64,000 nt of DNA, taken from assembly GCA_019638595.1 (NCBI GenBank), contig JAHBTJ010000008.1, positions 62,001 through 126,000 on the forward strand, read 5' to 3'. The DNA is from Chitinophagaceae bacterium (GTDB taxonomy: Bacteria > Bacteroidota > Bacteroidia > Chitinophagales > Chitinophagaceae). Position numbers and translations under genes: made by a program. This document shows positions 26,863 to 35,194 of the stretch, piece after piece. Below the pieces are notes generated by a model. It saw only the letters and a program-made list of their open reading frames with translations. It was not told where the DNA came from and ran no database searches. The stretch's first letter is position 1. The number at the start of each line of letters is the position of its first letter.

Positions 26863-27438
26863 TTACCATTTCAATGAATTAAATTTTGGAGATTGTTTCA
26901 CAAGGCTGATAAGCCTGGCCATACATTCCGATTTCTTTTTGCGGGCGTACGCGTACGTTACATTCAGCTTCTTCGCTACCTCATCCATAGATATACCGCT
27001 CCAGCTCAATTTCAGCAACTGTTTGCAGCTTTCACCCATTTCCGCCAGCTTTTCTGCCAGTAAATTGCTCCTTTCCTGCTGTAATACACAATCTTCCGCC
27101 AGCTTAAAATTGTCTTCTCCAATGTAATTAAATCCATCTGTATCGGTATTTGTTACCTTTTGTGTTTTCTTTTTATTCAACACATTGAGCCACTTGTTTT
27201 TACAAACCAGGTACAGAAAAGCTTCCAAGGGGCAGGTAAGCGTAAAATCGCCTGTTTTCGCTTTATTATATATTGAAAGCAGCGCATCCTGGAAGATATC
27301 GGCCGCCTCGGTTTCGGAGCCGTTATTCTGTAAAACCATCCATTTTATCTTTCCCGAAAACTTCCGGTAAAGCTCATCTAACAAAACCACGTCATTTTCT
27401 ACCAACGCCGTTATATACTTTTGATCAGGGTGTTGCAT
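26863..27438 (-). CDS. ECF-type RNA polymerase sigma factor
   Basis: This 191-residue sigma-70 family protein has region 2 (DIFQDALLSIYNK, then FLYLVCKNKWLNVLNK) and region 4 (MDEVAKKLNVTYAYARKKKSECMARL). There is no region 1.1 or 3, as expected for extracytoplasmic-function sigma factors. It is the first gene of the minus-strand locus running to 21500. The next gene encodes a membrane TPR protein that probably restrains it. The regulon is unknown, and I could not find a repeated promoter pair in the locus that would prove autoregulation. Confidence 0.93.
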   Translation of the reverse strand: MQHPDQKYITALVENDVVLLDELYRKFSGKIKWMVLQNNGSETEAADIFQDALLSIYNKAKTGDFTLTCPLEAFLYLVCKNKWLNVLNKKKTQKVTNTDTDGFNYIGEDNFKLAEDCVLQQERSNLLAEKLAEMGESCKQLLKLSWSGISMDEVAKKLNVTYAYARKKKSECMARLISLVKQSPKFNSLKW

Positions 27439-27661
27439 TTTTGAATTGTAGAGAATTAATGTAGCAAAAATTTCTTCAAAGGAGGGGGTATCAATTTAAA
27501 TAGAATAAGATATATAACCGTAAACCGCTTGAAATTATGAAACAAATCGGGCAAAATAGTTAATTGTAACATTTTTTTCTGCCCATTAAAATACAGGGAC
27601 GGTCAAAAACAACCCCTGGTCATGCAATGAATCGGGTGCATTGGATCGGATCGGGGTTTTG

Positions 27662-27690
27662 AAAAGCCGCAGCATATGCGGCTTTTATCT
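27662..27690. terminator. Bidirectional-looking hairpin terminator
   Basis: A 10-bp stem (AAAAGCCGCA/TGCGGCTTTT) with a 5-base loop has T-rich sequence on both sides. Confidence 0.75.
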
Positions 27691-27702
27691 TTTTATACAA
27701 TC

Positions 27703-27727
27703 AAAAAAGCCCCGCGTTACGGAGCTT
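27703..27727 (-). terminator. Intrinsic terminator of the FAH-family gene
   Basis: On the minus strand AAGCTCCG pairs with CGGGGCTT (one mismatch) and is followed by six T, 29 bp after the FAH-family stop codon. Confidence 0.75.
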
Positions 27728-27755
27728 AAAAAAAAGCGGAAAACCCTTTGGTCAT

Positions 27756-28367
27756 TTATTTGATAGAAAGCTCAAACAGGCTTTCATCTTCAATAAATCC
27801 TTCCAGTTCATCACCCACCACACATTCTCCTACCCCGGCAGGCGTACCGGTAAAGATCACATCCCCGATATTTAATGAAAAATAGTTGGATATATAAGAC
27901 ACGATTTTATCAAAATTAAATATCATTTGTTCTGAATTACCCTGTTGCACCAGCTCCTTATTCTTATATAAACAAAAATTTATATCATTTTTCTTTAAAT
28001 CAGGAGTAATATCAAGCCATTTGCCGATAACGGTTGAATTATCCCAGGCTTTGGCTTTTTCCCATGGTAATCCCTGAGATTTCAGCTCATCCTGTATATC
28101 GCGGGCGGTAAAATCAATACCAACCGTTATGCCATTGTAATATTTAGAGGCATACTTTTCCTGGATATATTTCCCGTTTTTGCTTATACGCAGCACCAGT
28201 TCGGCCTCCGCATGCAGCTCATTGGTAAATTCAGGGTAATAAAAGGGCGTATGCGACTGTAATAAAGCACTTTTGGGCTTCATAAAAATTACCGGTTCAG
28301 ATGGTACTTCATTCCCCAGTTCTTTTGCATGATCAACATAATTACGTCCAATGCAGAATATCTTCAT
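27756..28367 (-). CDS. Fumarylacetoacetate hydrolase family protein
   Basis: This 203-residue enzyme of the FAH superfamily (COG0179; acylpyruvase / 2-oxo-hydratase type) starts MKIFCIGRNYVDH. It has the metal-site segments HAEAELVLRI and VGIDFTARDIQ and the C-terminal FTGTPAGVGE. Family members hydrolyse acylpyruvates or decarboxylate oxaloacetate. The short single-domain length favours an acylpyruvase or oxaloacetate decarboxylase-like role, but the exact substrate is not evident. pth follows upstream on the same strand, separated by 200 bp without features. Confidence 0.92.
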   Translation of the reverse strand: MKIFCIGRNYVDHAKELGNEVPSEPVIFMKPKSALLQSHTPFYYPEFTNELHAEAELVLRISKNGKYIQEKYASKYYNGITVGIDFTARDIQDELKSQGLPWEKAKAWDNSTVIGKWLDITPDLKKNDINFCLYKNKELVQQGNSEQMIFNFDKIVSYISNYFSLNIGDVIFTGTPAGVGECVVGDELEGFIEDESLFELSIK

Positions 28368-28566
28368 ATACTATTTATTCAAGCAATTTTTATCAATATT
28401 TTAGCCGGTATAAATCACTTTATTAAAAAAAATCAGCATGGCTGTTCAAGGAAGATGGATAGCAGGACAATAATAGCAACAGTAAGATGCTAATTTAAGG
28501 CAAACAAATTGAATCTTATACTGTTCAGATAATTTTTTAGCGAATGTTACTACGTAAAAGTCCGCT

Positions 28567-29145
28567 TTATTTTTTGAATTCTATCGTATTTACCCAGTTC
28601 ATTGTCCTATCCAATCCTGTAACAGAAACATTCTCAATAACTTCAACGCTCTTTTCTATTTTTTGTTTTACTATTTCCATTTCTTCGGGAAACCATTTAC
28701 CTAATACAAACTCTACCTGCATTCCTTTGGGGTAATGATTGCCTATACCAAAACGAAGTTTGGGATATTTATCGGTTTCCAGGGTTAGCTGTATATCCGC
28801 AAGACCATTATGCCCTGCATGGCTTCCCCCTGCACGCAGCCGAAGCTTACTGAGCGGTAATGCCAGATCGTCAACTATTGTAAGCGTGTTTTCCAATGGT
28901 ATTTTTTCTTTATCCATCCAGTACCGGAACGCCTTTCCGCTCAGGTTCATATAAGTGGTAGGTTTTATACATATAAATATCCTGCCTTTCCATTTTACTT
29001 CGGCTACTTCGGCCAGGCGGTCTGTTCTAAAGCCGCCATTATTTTTAGCCACAAAAGCATCCACCACATCAAACCCGATATTATGACGGGTGTGCCTGTA
29101 TTCTGCCCCGGGGTTTCCAAGTCCTATAATTAAAAATTTAGACAT
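28567..29145 (-). CDS. pth: Peptidyl-tRNA hydrolase
   Basis: This enzyme releases tRNA from prematurely dropped peptidyl-tRNA. It has 192 residues from the ATG at 29145. Diagnostic segments are IIGLGNPGAEYRHTRHNIGF with the catalytic His, TYMNLSG, and the VDDLALPLSKLRLRAGGSHAGHNG loop region. An upstream in-frame start at 29190 is rejected because it would read through the rplY terminator. It follows rplY and prs on the same strand. Confidence 0.96.
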   Translation of the reverse strand: MSKFLIIGLGNPGAEYRHTRHNIGFDVVDAFVAKNNGGFRTDRLAEVAEVKWKGRIFICIKPTTYMNLSGKAFRYWMDKEKIPLENTLTIVDDLALPLSKLRLRAGGSHAGHNGLADIQLTLETDKYPKLRFGIGNHYPKGMQVEFVLGKWFPEEMEIVKQKIEKSVEVIENVSVTGLDRTMNWVNTIEFKK

Positions 29146-29171
29146 ACTATCTGCAATGCCATTAGTACAAT

Positions 29172-29201
29172 AAAAAACCCAATCCTTCATAGAGGATTGG
29201 G
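29172..29201 (-). terminator. Intrinsic terminator after rplY
   Basis: On the minus strand CCCAATCCT pairs perfectly with AGGATTGGG around a 6-base loop and is followed by six T, 28 bp past the rplY stop. Confidence 0.9.
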
Positions 29202-29228
29202 TATGAATTATTAAAAAGGTTTATCCGG

Positions 29229-29858
29229 CTATTTTTTTGCCGCCGGAGCTTTTGCCGGAGCCGCGGCTCCTCCTTTAGCTGCCGGGGCAGCCGCCGCAGA
29301 TTCTTCCTGCTTCAACTGGCGGGTCATTACTACCGACGCGATAGGAATACGGGGAGAATTTAATATTTCATAATTCTCTTCTATTACATCTTCTACTCTT
29401 ACGTTACCGTTTACTTCGAGGTTGGTAAGATCCACTTCAATATTCTCTTTTAAATATTTAGGATAGGTCTTCACCTTTAAAGATTTCATTTTAGTAACCA
29501 GCTTACCGCCTGCCTTTACACCGGCGGGAGCGCCTGTATACTTAAGAGGAATGTTGGCTATTACTTTCTTATCCTCTACCAACTGCAAAAAATCCAGGTG
29601 GTTCAGCTCGTCACTTACCTTATCAAGCTGAATGTCTTTAAGAATGCAATTGTACGATTGGCCGTTCACATTAATTTTTGCCAATTGGAAATCGGACGTG
29701 TATACCAGGTTTTTAAAAGCCAGTACCGGAGCCTGAAAATTCACTTCTGCGGTACCACCATAAATTACACCAGGCACCAGCCCCTGAGAGCGGAGTTCAC
29801 GGGTGGCCTTTTTCCCGATTCCGGTCCTCAGTTGTCCTTCGATTGTAATTGTTTTCAT
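29229..29858 (-). CDS. rplY: Ribosomal protein L25 (Ctc/TL5 type)
   Basis: This 5S rRNA-binding ribosomal protein has 209 residues in the long two-domain Ctc/TL5 form. It starts MKTITIEGQLRTGIGKKATRELR and has the VPGVIYGG strand. The C-terminal tail is Ala/Pro/Lys-rich low complexity (AAPAKAPAAKK), common in this phylum. It lies 24 bp after prs, as in many bacteria, and is closed by a strong terminator. Confidence 0.96.
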   Translation of the reverse strand: MKTITIEGQLRTGIGKKATRELRSQGLVPGVIYGGTAEVNFQAPVLAFKNLVYTSDFQLAKINVNGQSYNCILKDIQLDKVSDELNHLDFLQLVEDKKVIANIPLKYTGAPAGVKAGGKLVTKMKSLKVKTYPKYLKENIEVDLTNLEVNGNVRVEDVIEENYEILNSPRIPIASVVMTRQLKQEESAAAAPAAKGGAAAPAKAPAAKK

Positions 29859-29882
29859 TGTTTATGTTGTTTTAAATATTAA

Positions 29883-30833
29883 CTACTTATTCCTCATCTG
29901 GCTGTGGATAAACAAACTGGTAATGCTTTGGTTTTCATATGCATTACGAATAGCTGCCGCAAAAAGTTCCGCCACACTCAGCACTTTTATCTTTTCCACA
30001 TGCTCTCTTAACGGGAGCGTATCGCATACCACCATTTCTTCCAGCACGCTGTTTTGAATATTCACATACGCGTTACCGCTTAATACGGGGTGGGTACATA
30101 AAGCCCTCACACTCCTGGCGCCTTTTTCGAGCAATAAGCCCGCTGCCTTTGCCAGGGTACCGCCGGTATCGCATATATCATCAATAAGAACTACATTCCT
30201 GTCGGTTACGTCGCCTATCACCACCATGCTTGCTATTTCATTAGCACGCTTCCTGTGCTTGTCGCATATTACCATTTCACCATTAAAATAACTGGCTATT
30301 TCACGTATACGGTTGGCGCTTCCCACGTCGGGGGCGGCAAAGGTAAGGTTTTCGAGGTTAAGATTCTCAATATAAGGGATGAAAATTGCCGAGCTATCCA
30401 GGTGATCCACGGGAATATCAAAATACCCCTGTATCTGCGGGGCATGCAGGTCCATAGTTATTACCCTGTCGGCGCCTGCGGCGGTTAAAAGGTTGGCAAC
30501 CAGCTTACTGCCTATAGCCACCCGGGGCTTGTCCTTCCGGTCCTGCCGGGCATAGCCATAATAGGGCAATACCGCAATAATTTTGTAGGCCGATGCCCTG
30601 CGCGCCGCATCTATCATCAGCAACAGTTCCATTATATTATCGCCCGGCGAAAAGGTGCTCTGTATCAAAAAAACATAATCGCCCCTGATGCTTTCCAGGA
30701 AAGTGGGTTGAATTTCGCCATCGCTGAAACGCTGTATGCTTATTTTTCCTAATGGCTGTCCAAATTGCTGTGCTATTTTCTCCGCCAGGTAGCGGGAACC
30801 AGTACCAGAAAATAATTTCGCCTTTGGCTGCAT
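29883..30833 (-). CDS. prs: Ribose-phosphate pyrophosphokinase
   Basis: This enzyme makes PRPP from ribose 5-phosphate and ATP for nucleotide, His and Trp synthesis. The 316 residues are the standard class I length. Visible are the signature DLHAPQIQGYFDIPVDHL and the PRPP-binding loop VVLIDDICDTGGTL. It forms a two-gene unit with rplY, 24 bp downstream. Confidence 0.97.
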   Translation of the reverse strand: MQPKAKLFSGTGSRYLAEKIAQQFGQPLGKISIQRFSDGEIQPTFLESIRGDYVFLIQSTFSPGDNIMELLLMIDAARRASAYKIIAVLPYYGYARQDRKDKPRVAIGSKLVANLLTAAGADRVITMDLHAPQIQGYFDIPVDHLDSSAIFIPYIENLNLENLTFAAPDVGSANRIREIASYFNGEMVICDKHRKRANEIASMVVIGDVTDRNVVLIDDICDTGGTLAKAAGLLLEKGARSVRALCTHPVLSGNAYVNIQNSVLEEMVVCDTLPLREHVEKIKVLSVAELFAAAIRNAYENQSITSLFIHSQMRNK

Positions 30834-30953
30834 AAATTGGTGGATAAGCGGCGAAGATAAAAATAAGGGGGCAACTTACGTAGCATCGCCCAAAAAAATG
30901 CTGCCAGCCTTGAGTAAGTTGTTCATAAAATACCTCAATATGTGTAAACCTGT

Positions 30954-31169
30954 TTACCGGCTGTAATGATGATCTGCCGGCTGATCGGGAGAACCCAGGG
31001 ATGCGGTAGTAGCAACTTCCGGGGCAGATTGTTTTTTACCGCCCTTAAGCGTATGGTATACCGAAGAACAAACAAATACCGAAAACATAAGAATTACACA
31101 GTACATTCCTATGCAAAAAAGAAGAGGTTGAAGCGAGCCAAGCAGCAACTGGCGATTTGTTAGTTTCAT
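30954..31169 (-). CDS. Small single-pass membrane protein, unknown
   Basis: This 71-residue frame has one strong hydrophobic helix (about residues 8-38, PLLFCIGMYCVILMFSVFVCSS). A short polar tail with KGGKK and a His/Tyr end follows. The layout and codon use look real, but I do not recognise a family. It is divergent from radC, whose start is 79 bp away. The antisense frame over the same bases is more basic and less protein-like, so the minus strand is preferred. Confidence 0.5.
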   Translation of the reverse strand: MKLTNRQLLLGSLQPLLFCIGMYCVILMFSVFVCSSVYHTLKGGKKQSAPEVATTASLGSPDQPADHHYSR

Positions 31170-31248
31170 AAGATTACAGATTTTGAGGTTTATTAAAAAG
31201 GAATTGGATAAATTACAACCCTGTTAACGATTGAAAAGCTTTAAAATT

Positions 31249-31941
31249 ATGCAACCTGAAAAAACATCTATCAAAAACTGGGCTGAGGATGACAGGCCCA
31301 GGGAAAAGCTCCGCAATAAGGGACCCGAAAATTTAAGTCATTCTGAACTGATAGCCATTCTTTTACAAAATGGAACACGGCAAAAATCCGCCCTCGATCT
31401 TGCCAAAGAAATACTGCAACTGGGCAAAAACAACCTGAACGAGCTGGGTAAGCTTTCTATCAAAGATTTGATGAAGATCAAAGGCATTGGTGAAGCAAAA
31501 GCAATAACACTTACCGCGGCCCTGGAACTTGGGCGGCGCCGGCAGGCAGGCGAAAACCTGGAAAGGCCGGTAGTTACCAACAGCTCAGGCATTGCCCGTT
31601 ACCTGCAGGCACTCTTAAAGGATAACAAGCAGGAAGTATTTGTGGTAGTATTTTTAAACAGGTCCAATAAAATAAAACATACCGAAATTATAAGCAAAGG
31701 TGGTATTACCGGTACGGTTGCCGACCCGCGCATCATATTAAAAAAGGCATTGGAAGAAGAAGCGGTGAGCATTATCTTATGCCACAATCACCCGTCGGGC
31801 AGCTTAAGGCCCAGCAGGGCAGACGAAGCTCTTACAGCCAAAATAAAAGAAGCGGCGCTTTTTTTCGACATACGGGTAGCGGATCATATTATTGTAAGTG
31901 AAGAAGGATATTTCAGCTTCGCAGATGAAGGCCTGCTGTAA
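31249..31941 (+). CDS. radC: RadC family JAB-domain protein
   Basis: This 230-residue protein has an N-terminal helix-hairpin-helix region (KIKGIGEAKAITLTAALELG). Its C-terminal MPN/JAMM domain ends in HNHPSGSLRPSRAD, a complete metal-binding signature. It is historically called a DNA repair protein, but the role of chromosomal RadC is uncertain. The ATG at 31249 (MQPEKTSIKNWAEDDRPREKL) is preferred to a TTG 18 bp upstream. Confidence 0.95.
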   Translation: MQPEKTSIKNWAEDDRPREKLRNKGPENLSHSELIAILLQNGTRQKSALDLAKEILQLGKNNLNELGKLSIKDLMKIKGIGEAKAITLTAALELGRRRQAGENLERPVVTNSSGIARYLQALLKDNKQEVFVVVFLNRSNKIKHTEIISKGGITGTVADPRIILKKALEEEAVSIILCHNHPSGSLRPSRADEALTAKIKEAALFFDIRVADHIIVSEEGYFSFADEGLL

Positions 31942-32100
31942 AACCCGGGCTGAACCGGGTGCATTTCAGCAAAAAATTAACTATGGACTTTTGTACCTTC
32001 ACTCCGTACACCTGCATGGCAGGATACAACACAGGCAAATTTCCTTACGCGGTTCCCGTACCACAACATCCATGAAAGTGTTAACGTTGTACAGCAGCTT

Positions 32101-32799
32101 ATGCAATACCTGTTATCATTCATTCTTACAATTTTGCTCGGCGTTTCCTACGGGCAGGATTTTACCTATCCTTTAATCAAATCAAAAGCACAAAGCATTC
32201 ACGATTTTGTGCCTCCTGGCTGGGCAATCCTCGACAGCGCCTTTGGAGACCTGAACAAAGACCATATTAAGGATGCCGTGATCATCCTCCAGCACAAAGA
32301 CAGTATTTCGCTGCTGAACAGTATGGACGATACCGTGTTAACACAACCCAGGATATTGCTGATACTTTTTAAAGAACCGGCTGATGCCGGTTTTACGGTG
32401 GCGGAACAAAACAACACTTTTATTTTGAAGCACGACAACCCCGCTATGGACGACCCCTACCAGGAAGTGGCGATCAACAAAGGAATACTGGAAATAAGGT
32501 TTCAGCTTTTTTACAACGCAGGCAGTTGGTATGTAACCAATACGGCTTACAAATTTCGCTATCGGCAAAAGCAGTTTGCATTGATCGGTGCGGATAAATA
32601 TTCTTTTCACAGGGCAACGCATGATTATGAAAACTACAGCTACAACTTTTTAACAAAAAGAAGGCTGTTAACAAAAGGCAACGATGATACAGGAACTAAA
32701 AAAACCTCCCGGAAATCTTTGACCTTCCGGGAATTGAAGGCGCTAAAGACATTCAGCGAACCATTTACCTGGGAAGTTGAAAATGATATTTTCCTGTAA
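32101..32799 (+). CDS. Exported protein of unknown function
   Basis: This 232-residue protein has a short signal peptide cleaved after SYGQ. It contains a calcium-binding or FG-GAP-like turn (FGDLNKDHIKDAVII), then a beta-rich body ending in a basic region. I do not recognise a named family. Similar short proteins in Bacteroidota are lipoprotein-like or periplasmic. It lies between radC and an esterase gene on the same strand, with no sign of a shared function. Confidence 0.75.
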   Translation: MQYLLSFILTILLGVSYGQDFTYPLIKSKAQSIHDFVPPGWAILDSAFGDLNKDHIKDAVIILQHKDSISLLNSMDDTVLTQPRILLILFKEPADAGFTVAEQNNTFILKHDNPAMDDPYQEVAINKGILEIRFQLFYNAGSWYVTNTAYKFRYRQKQFALIGADKYSFHRATHDYENYSYNFLTKRRLLTKGNDDTGTKKTSRKSLTFRELKALKTFSEPFTWEVENDIFL

Positions 32800-32831
32800 T
32801 TCTATTTGTCAATAGTTTCCTTCTTAATAAT

Positions 32832-32839
32832 TATCTTTC
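32832..32839 (+). promoter_or_regulatory. Promoter -7 box candidate for the esterase
   Basis: TATCTTTC is one mismatch from TAnnTTTG and lies 17 bp before the ATG at 32856. A TTG about 23 bp upstream could serve as the -33 element. Confidence 0.3.
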
Positions 32840-32855
32840 CGGAAATAAACAGCTC

Positions 32856-33785
32856 ATGTTGCGGTACCTTGCTTTTTTATCAGCAGCGCTTATCCTGGTG
32901 TATGCTGCACCGGCACAAAACAAACCCATGGAACTCGATTTATACCCCGCCAATCAAATACCCAACAATATTCCTGGTGCAAACCAGGAAAAATCCGACA
33001 CTTCAGGAGGCATTTTACGGATCAGCAATATCAGCCGGCCAACGCTCACTGTTTTTTTGCCTGATGCATCCAAAGCCAACGGAACCGCTGTTGTAATTTG
33101 CCCTGGTGGCGGGTATGCTATTGTAGCGGCGGGACATGAAGGCTATGACGTGGCGAAAAAATTCAACGAAATGGGGGTAGCCGCTTTTGTTTTAAAATAC
33201 CGGCTGCCCAACGCAAAAAACCAACCCGATCCTTCCATAGCCCCGCTGCAGGATGCGCAGCAGGCGCTGCTTACAGTGAGGCAACATGCAAAGAAGTGGC
33301 ATATCAACCCGGACCGGGTAGGCATTATGGGATTTTCCGCAGGAGGGCATTTAGCTTCTACCGGAGGAACGCACTACGATAAAGCATTGGTGAGCAATCC
33401 TGCTAACATCAGTGTTCGTCCTAACTTTATGGTATTGATCTACCCGGTTATCAGCTCCGGCACAACTATCGGCCATGCCGGGTCATTTAAAAATTTGCTG
33501 GGTGAAAATGCCAGCGCCGGGCAGCTAAATAACTACTCCAACGAATTACAGGTAAATGAAACCACACCTCCGGCCTTCCTGGTACACGCGTCAGACGATG
33601 GCGCCGTACCCCCCGATAACAGTATTGTATTTTACCATGCATTGATAAAAAATAAAGTGCCCGCTGAAATGCACATTTATCAAAGCGGCGGACATGGGTT
33701 CGGCATGCACAACCCCACTACAAAAGACGCCTGGATGAACAGGCTTAAAAACTGGATGGACCGGAACGGCTGGTTAAAAAAGTAA
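32856..33785 (+). CDS. Secreted alpha/beta hydrolase, BD-FAE/acetyl esterase type
   Basis: This 309-residue esterase has a signal peptide (cleaved near APAQN). The oxyanion segment is CPGGGYAIVAAGHEG, the nucleophile elbow is GFSAGGH near residue 160, and a C-terminal SGGHGFGMH provides the catalytic His near 281. The family includes acetyl-xylan and other carbohydrate esterases, so a role in trimming plant or microbial glycans is plausible. The last 12 bp overlap the end of the convergent kinase gene. Confidence 0.9.
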   Translation: MLRYLAFLSAALILVYAAPAQNKPMELDLYPANQIPNNIPGANQEKSDTSGGILRISNISRPTLTVFLPDASKANGTAVVICPGGGYAIVAAGHEGYDVAKKFNEMGVAAFVLKYRLPNAKNQPDPSIAPLQDAQQALLTVRQHAKKWHINPDRVGIMGFSAGGHLASTGGTHYDKALVSNPANISVRPNFMVLIYPVISSGTTIGHAGSFKNLLGENASAGQLNNYSNELQVNETTPPAFLVHASDDGAVPPDNSIVFYHALIKNKVPAEMHIYQSGGHGFGMHNPTTKDAWMNRLKNWMDRNGWLKK

Positions 33786-35120
33786 CAGGAAAGCGGTTCC
33801 TTCGCCTTCTTTGCTTTGTACCTGCACATTTCCTTTATGCAACAGCATTATTTGCTTACACAGGCTTAAGCCAATACCGCTCCCGCTTTTTTTAGTGCTG
33901 AAGAAAGGAATAAAAATTTTATCAAGCACATCGGCAGGTATACCCGTGCCGTTATCGGCCACTTTAATAACTACTCTTTGGTTGGGCGCTTTGTAAGCAG
34001 ATAATATTATATGCGGCTCTTCCTTATCCTTAACCGCTTCAATAGCATTTACCAACAGGTTGATAAGCACCTGCTCCACCAGGTTCGTATCTGCTTCTAC
34101 CATCAGCTCCGTATCCTTTAATATTACATCAATATCAATTTTTTTCTGCTCCAGCGTAGGCTCCATTAACTGGTACAGATTTTCAAACAGGTTGCGTACA
34201 TATACTTTGGTACGACTAAGGGTTGTGATCTTATTCAGGTTGCGGTAGGTTTCCGCGAATTTCAATAATCCTTCGCTTCGCCTTTTAATCGTTATAATAC
34301 CCAATTCAAGATCTTCCACTGTTCCTTCCTTATCCTCCATATGCCTGGAAGCAAGCTGCAGCCGGTTTTTTAAAGTGTCGGCCAACGATGAAATAGGCGC
34401 CACGGAATTCATGATCTCATGGGTCATTACACTTAACAGCTTTTGCCATGCCTGGGCTTCATTTTCATCCAACGCTTCATCCACATTCTGAAAAGCAATA
34501 AGCTTATAAATAATATTATCGGTTTGAAAAGCCGTGGCGGAAAGCAATACCTTCATTATTTTATTATCTCTGTTTATCTGCACTACTTTGCCATCGCCGG
34601 GCCGTAACAATATTATTTCCTGGTATAATTTCGGGTCACGTTTCTCCAGCGAATGAATGGTTTTGAGATAAGGTATGCCCAGCATTTTTTTGAGCGATTC
34701 ATTCATCCAGCCCGTTTCCCCGTTTTCATGATTATAGGAAAGTATGCCGGTGTCTACCAGCTCAAGTATTTTTTGAAGATACTGGTACTGAGTTTCCCGT
34801 TCTTTACTGATAACTTTAAATGTGGTATTGATATCATTAAACCCCCTTCGCAGGGGCTGAAGTTCCAGGGGAGCCTGCTTCACATCAAAATGTCTCGAAA
34901 AATCCCTGTAATGAACGGATTCCACGAACTGCGAAACTTCGTCCTGCGCCTTTTTATGGAAGCGGTAAAAATCAATCAGTTGATATGCTATTACCGGCAG
35001 CGTTAACGCCAGGTATATATACCAGCCGGCGCCTTTAACCAGGAGGAAAGCCGTTACACTCAACGTTGCAAACAACAACAGTACCCTTACCAGTATGCGC
35101 CATTCGTATTTTTTAAACAT
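33774..35120 (-). CDS. Sensor histidine kinase, NtrB-like
   Basis: This 448-residue kinase has two closely spaced N-terminal transmembrane helices (about 10-28 and 32-50) with almost no periplasmic loop. A HAMP/PAS-like region comes next, then the HisKA box VMTHEIMNSVAPISS with His234, and the HATPase domain (VADNGTGIP, KSGSGIGLSLCKQI). The lack of a sensor loop suggests that it senses within the membrane or cytoplasm. It follows the sigma-54 activator at 35195, with a heptamer repeat in between, and is its likely partner. Confidence 0.95.
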   Translation of the reverse strand: MFKKYEWRILVRVLLLFATLSVTAFLLVKGAGWYIYLALTLPVIAYQLIDFYRFHKKAQDEVSQFVESVHYRDFSRHFDVKQAPLELQPLRRGFNDINTTFKVISKERETQYQYLQKILELVDTGILSYNHENGETGWMNESLKKMLGIPYLKTIHSLEKRDPKLYQEIILLRPGDGKVVQINRDNKIMKVLLSATAFQTDNIIYKLIAFQNVDEALDENEAQAWQKLLSVMTHEIMNSVAPISSLADTLKNRLQLASRHMEDKEGTVEDLELGIITIKRRSEGLLKFAETYRNLNKITTLSRTKVYVRNLFENLYQLMEPTLEQKKIDIDVILKDTELMVEADTNLVEQVLINLLVNAIEAVKDKEEPHIILSAYKAPNQRVVIKVADNGTGIPADVLDKIFIPFFSTKKSGSGIGLSLCKQIMLLHKGNVQVQSKEGEGTAFLLLF

Positions 35121-35129
35121 AGTTTTTTA

Positions 35130-35191
35130 AGGTGTGGGGTGGAAGCTGTGGGGCGGAAGGTCTATACCTTATGCCCTACGCCTTACACCTT
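35130..35191. repeat. Short heptanucleotide array, copy E
   Basis: Heptamers GGTGTGG, GGTGGAA, GCTGTGG, GGCGGAA, then TTATGCC, CTACGCC, TTACACC, form two inverted halves around GGTCTATACC. The array fills the gap between the kinase and its regulator. It could fold into a hairpin in the shared transcript. Confidence 0.7.
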
Positions 35192-35194
35192 TAT

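Larger units (their letters stand above)
27439..27755. other. Intergenic region with two terminator hairpins
   Basis: This 317-bp gap contains the sigma gene leader (27439 to about 27600) and two hairpins annotated separately. I see no open reading frame or RNA family in it. Confidence 0.6.

Noticed and set aside
30966-31163. Plus-strand 65-residue basic frame upstream of radC
   Set aside because: It is antisense to the small membrane protein and has the Arg/Lys-rich look of a chance frame.
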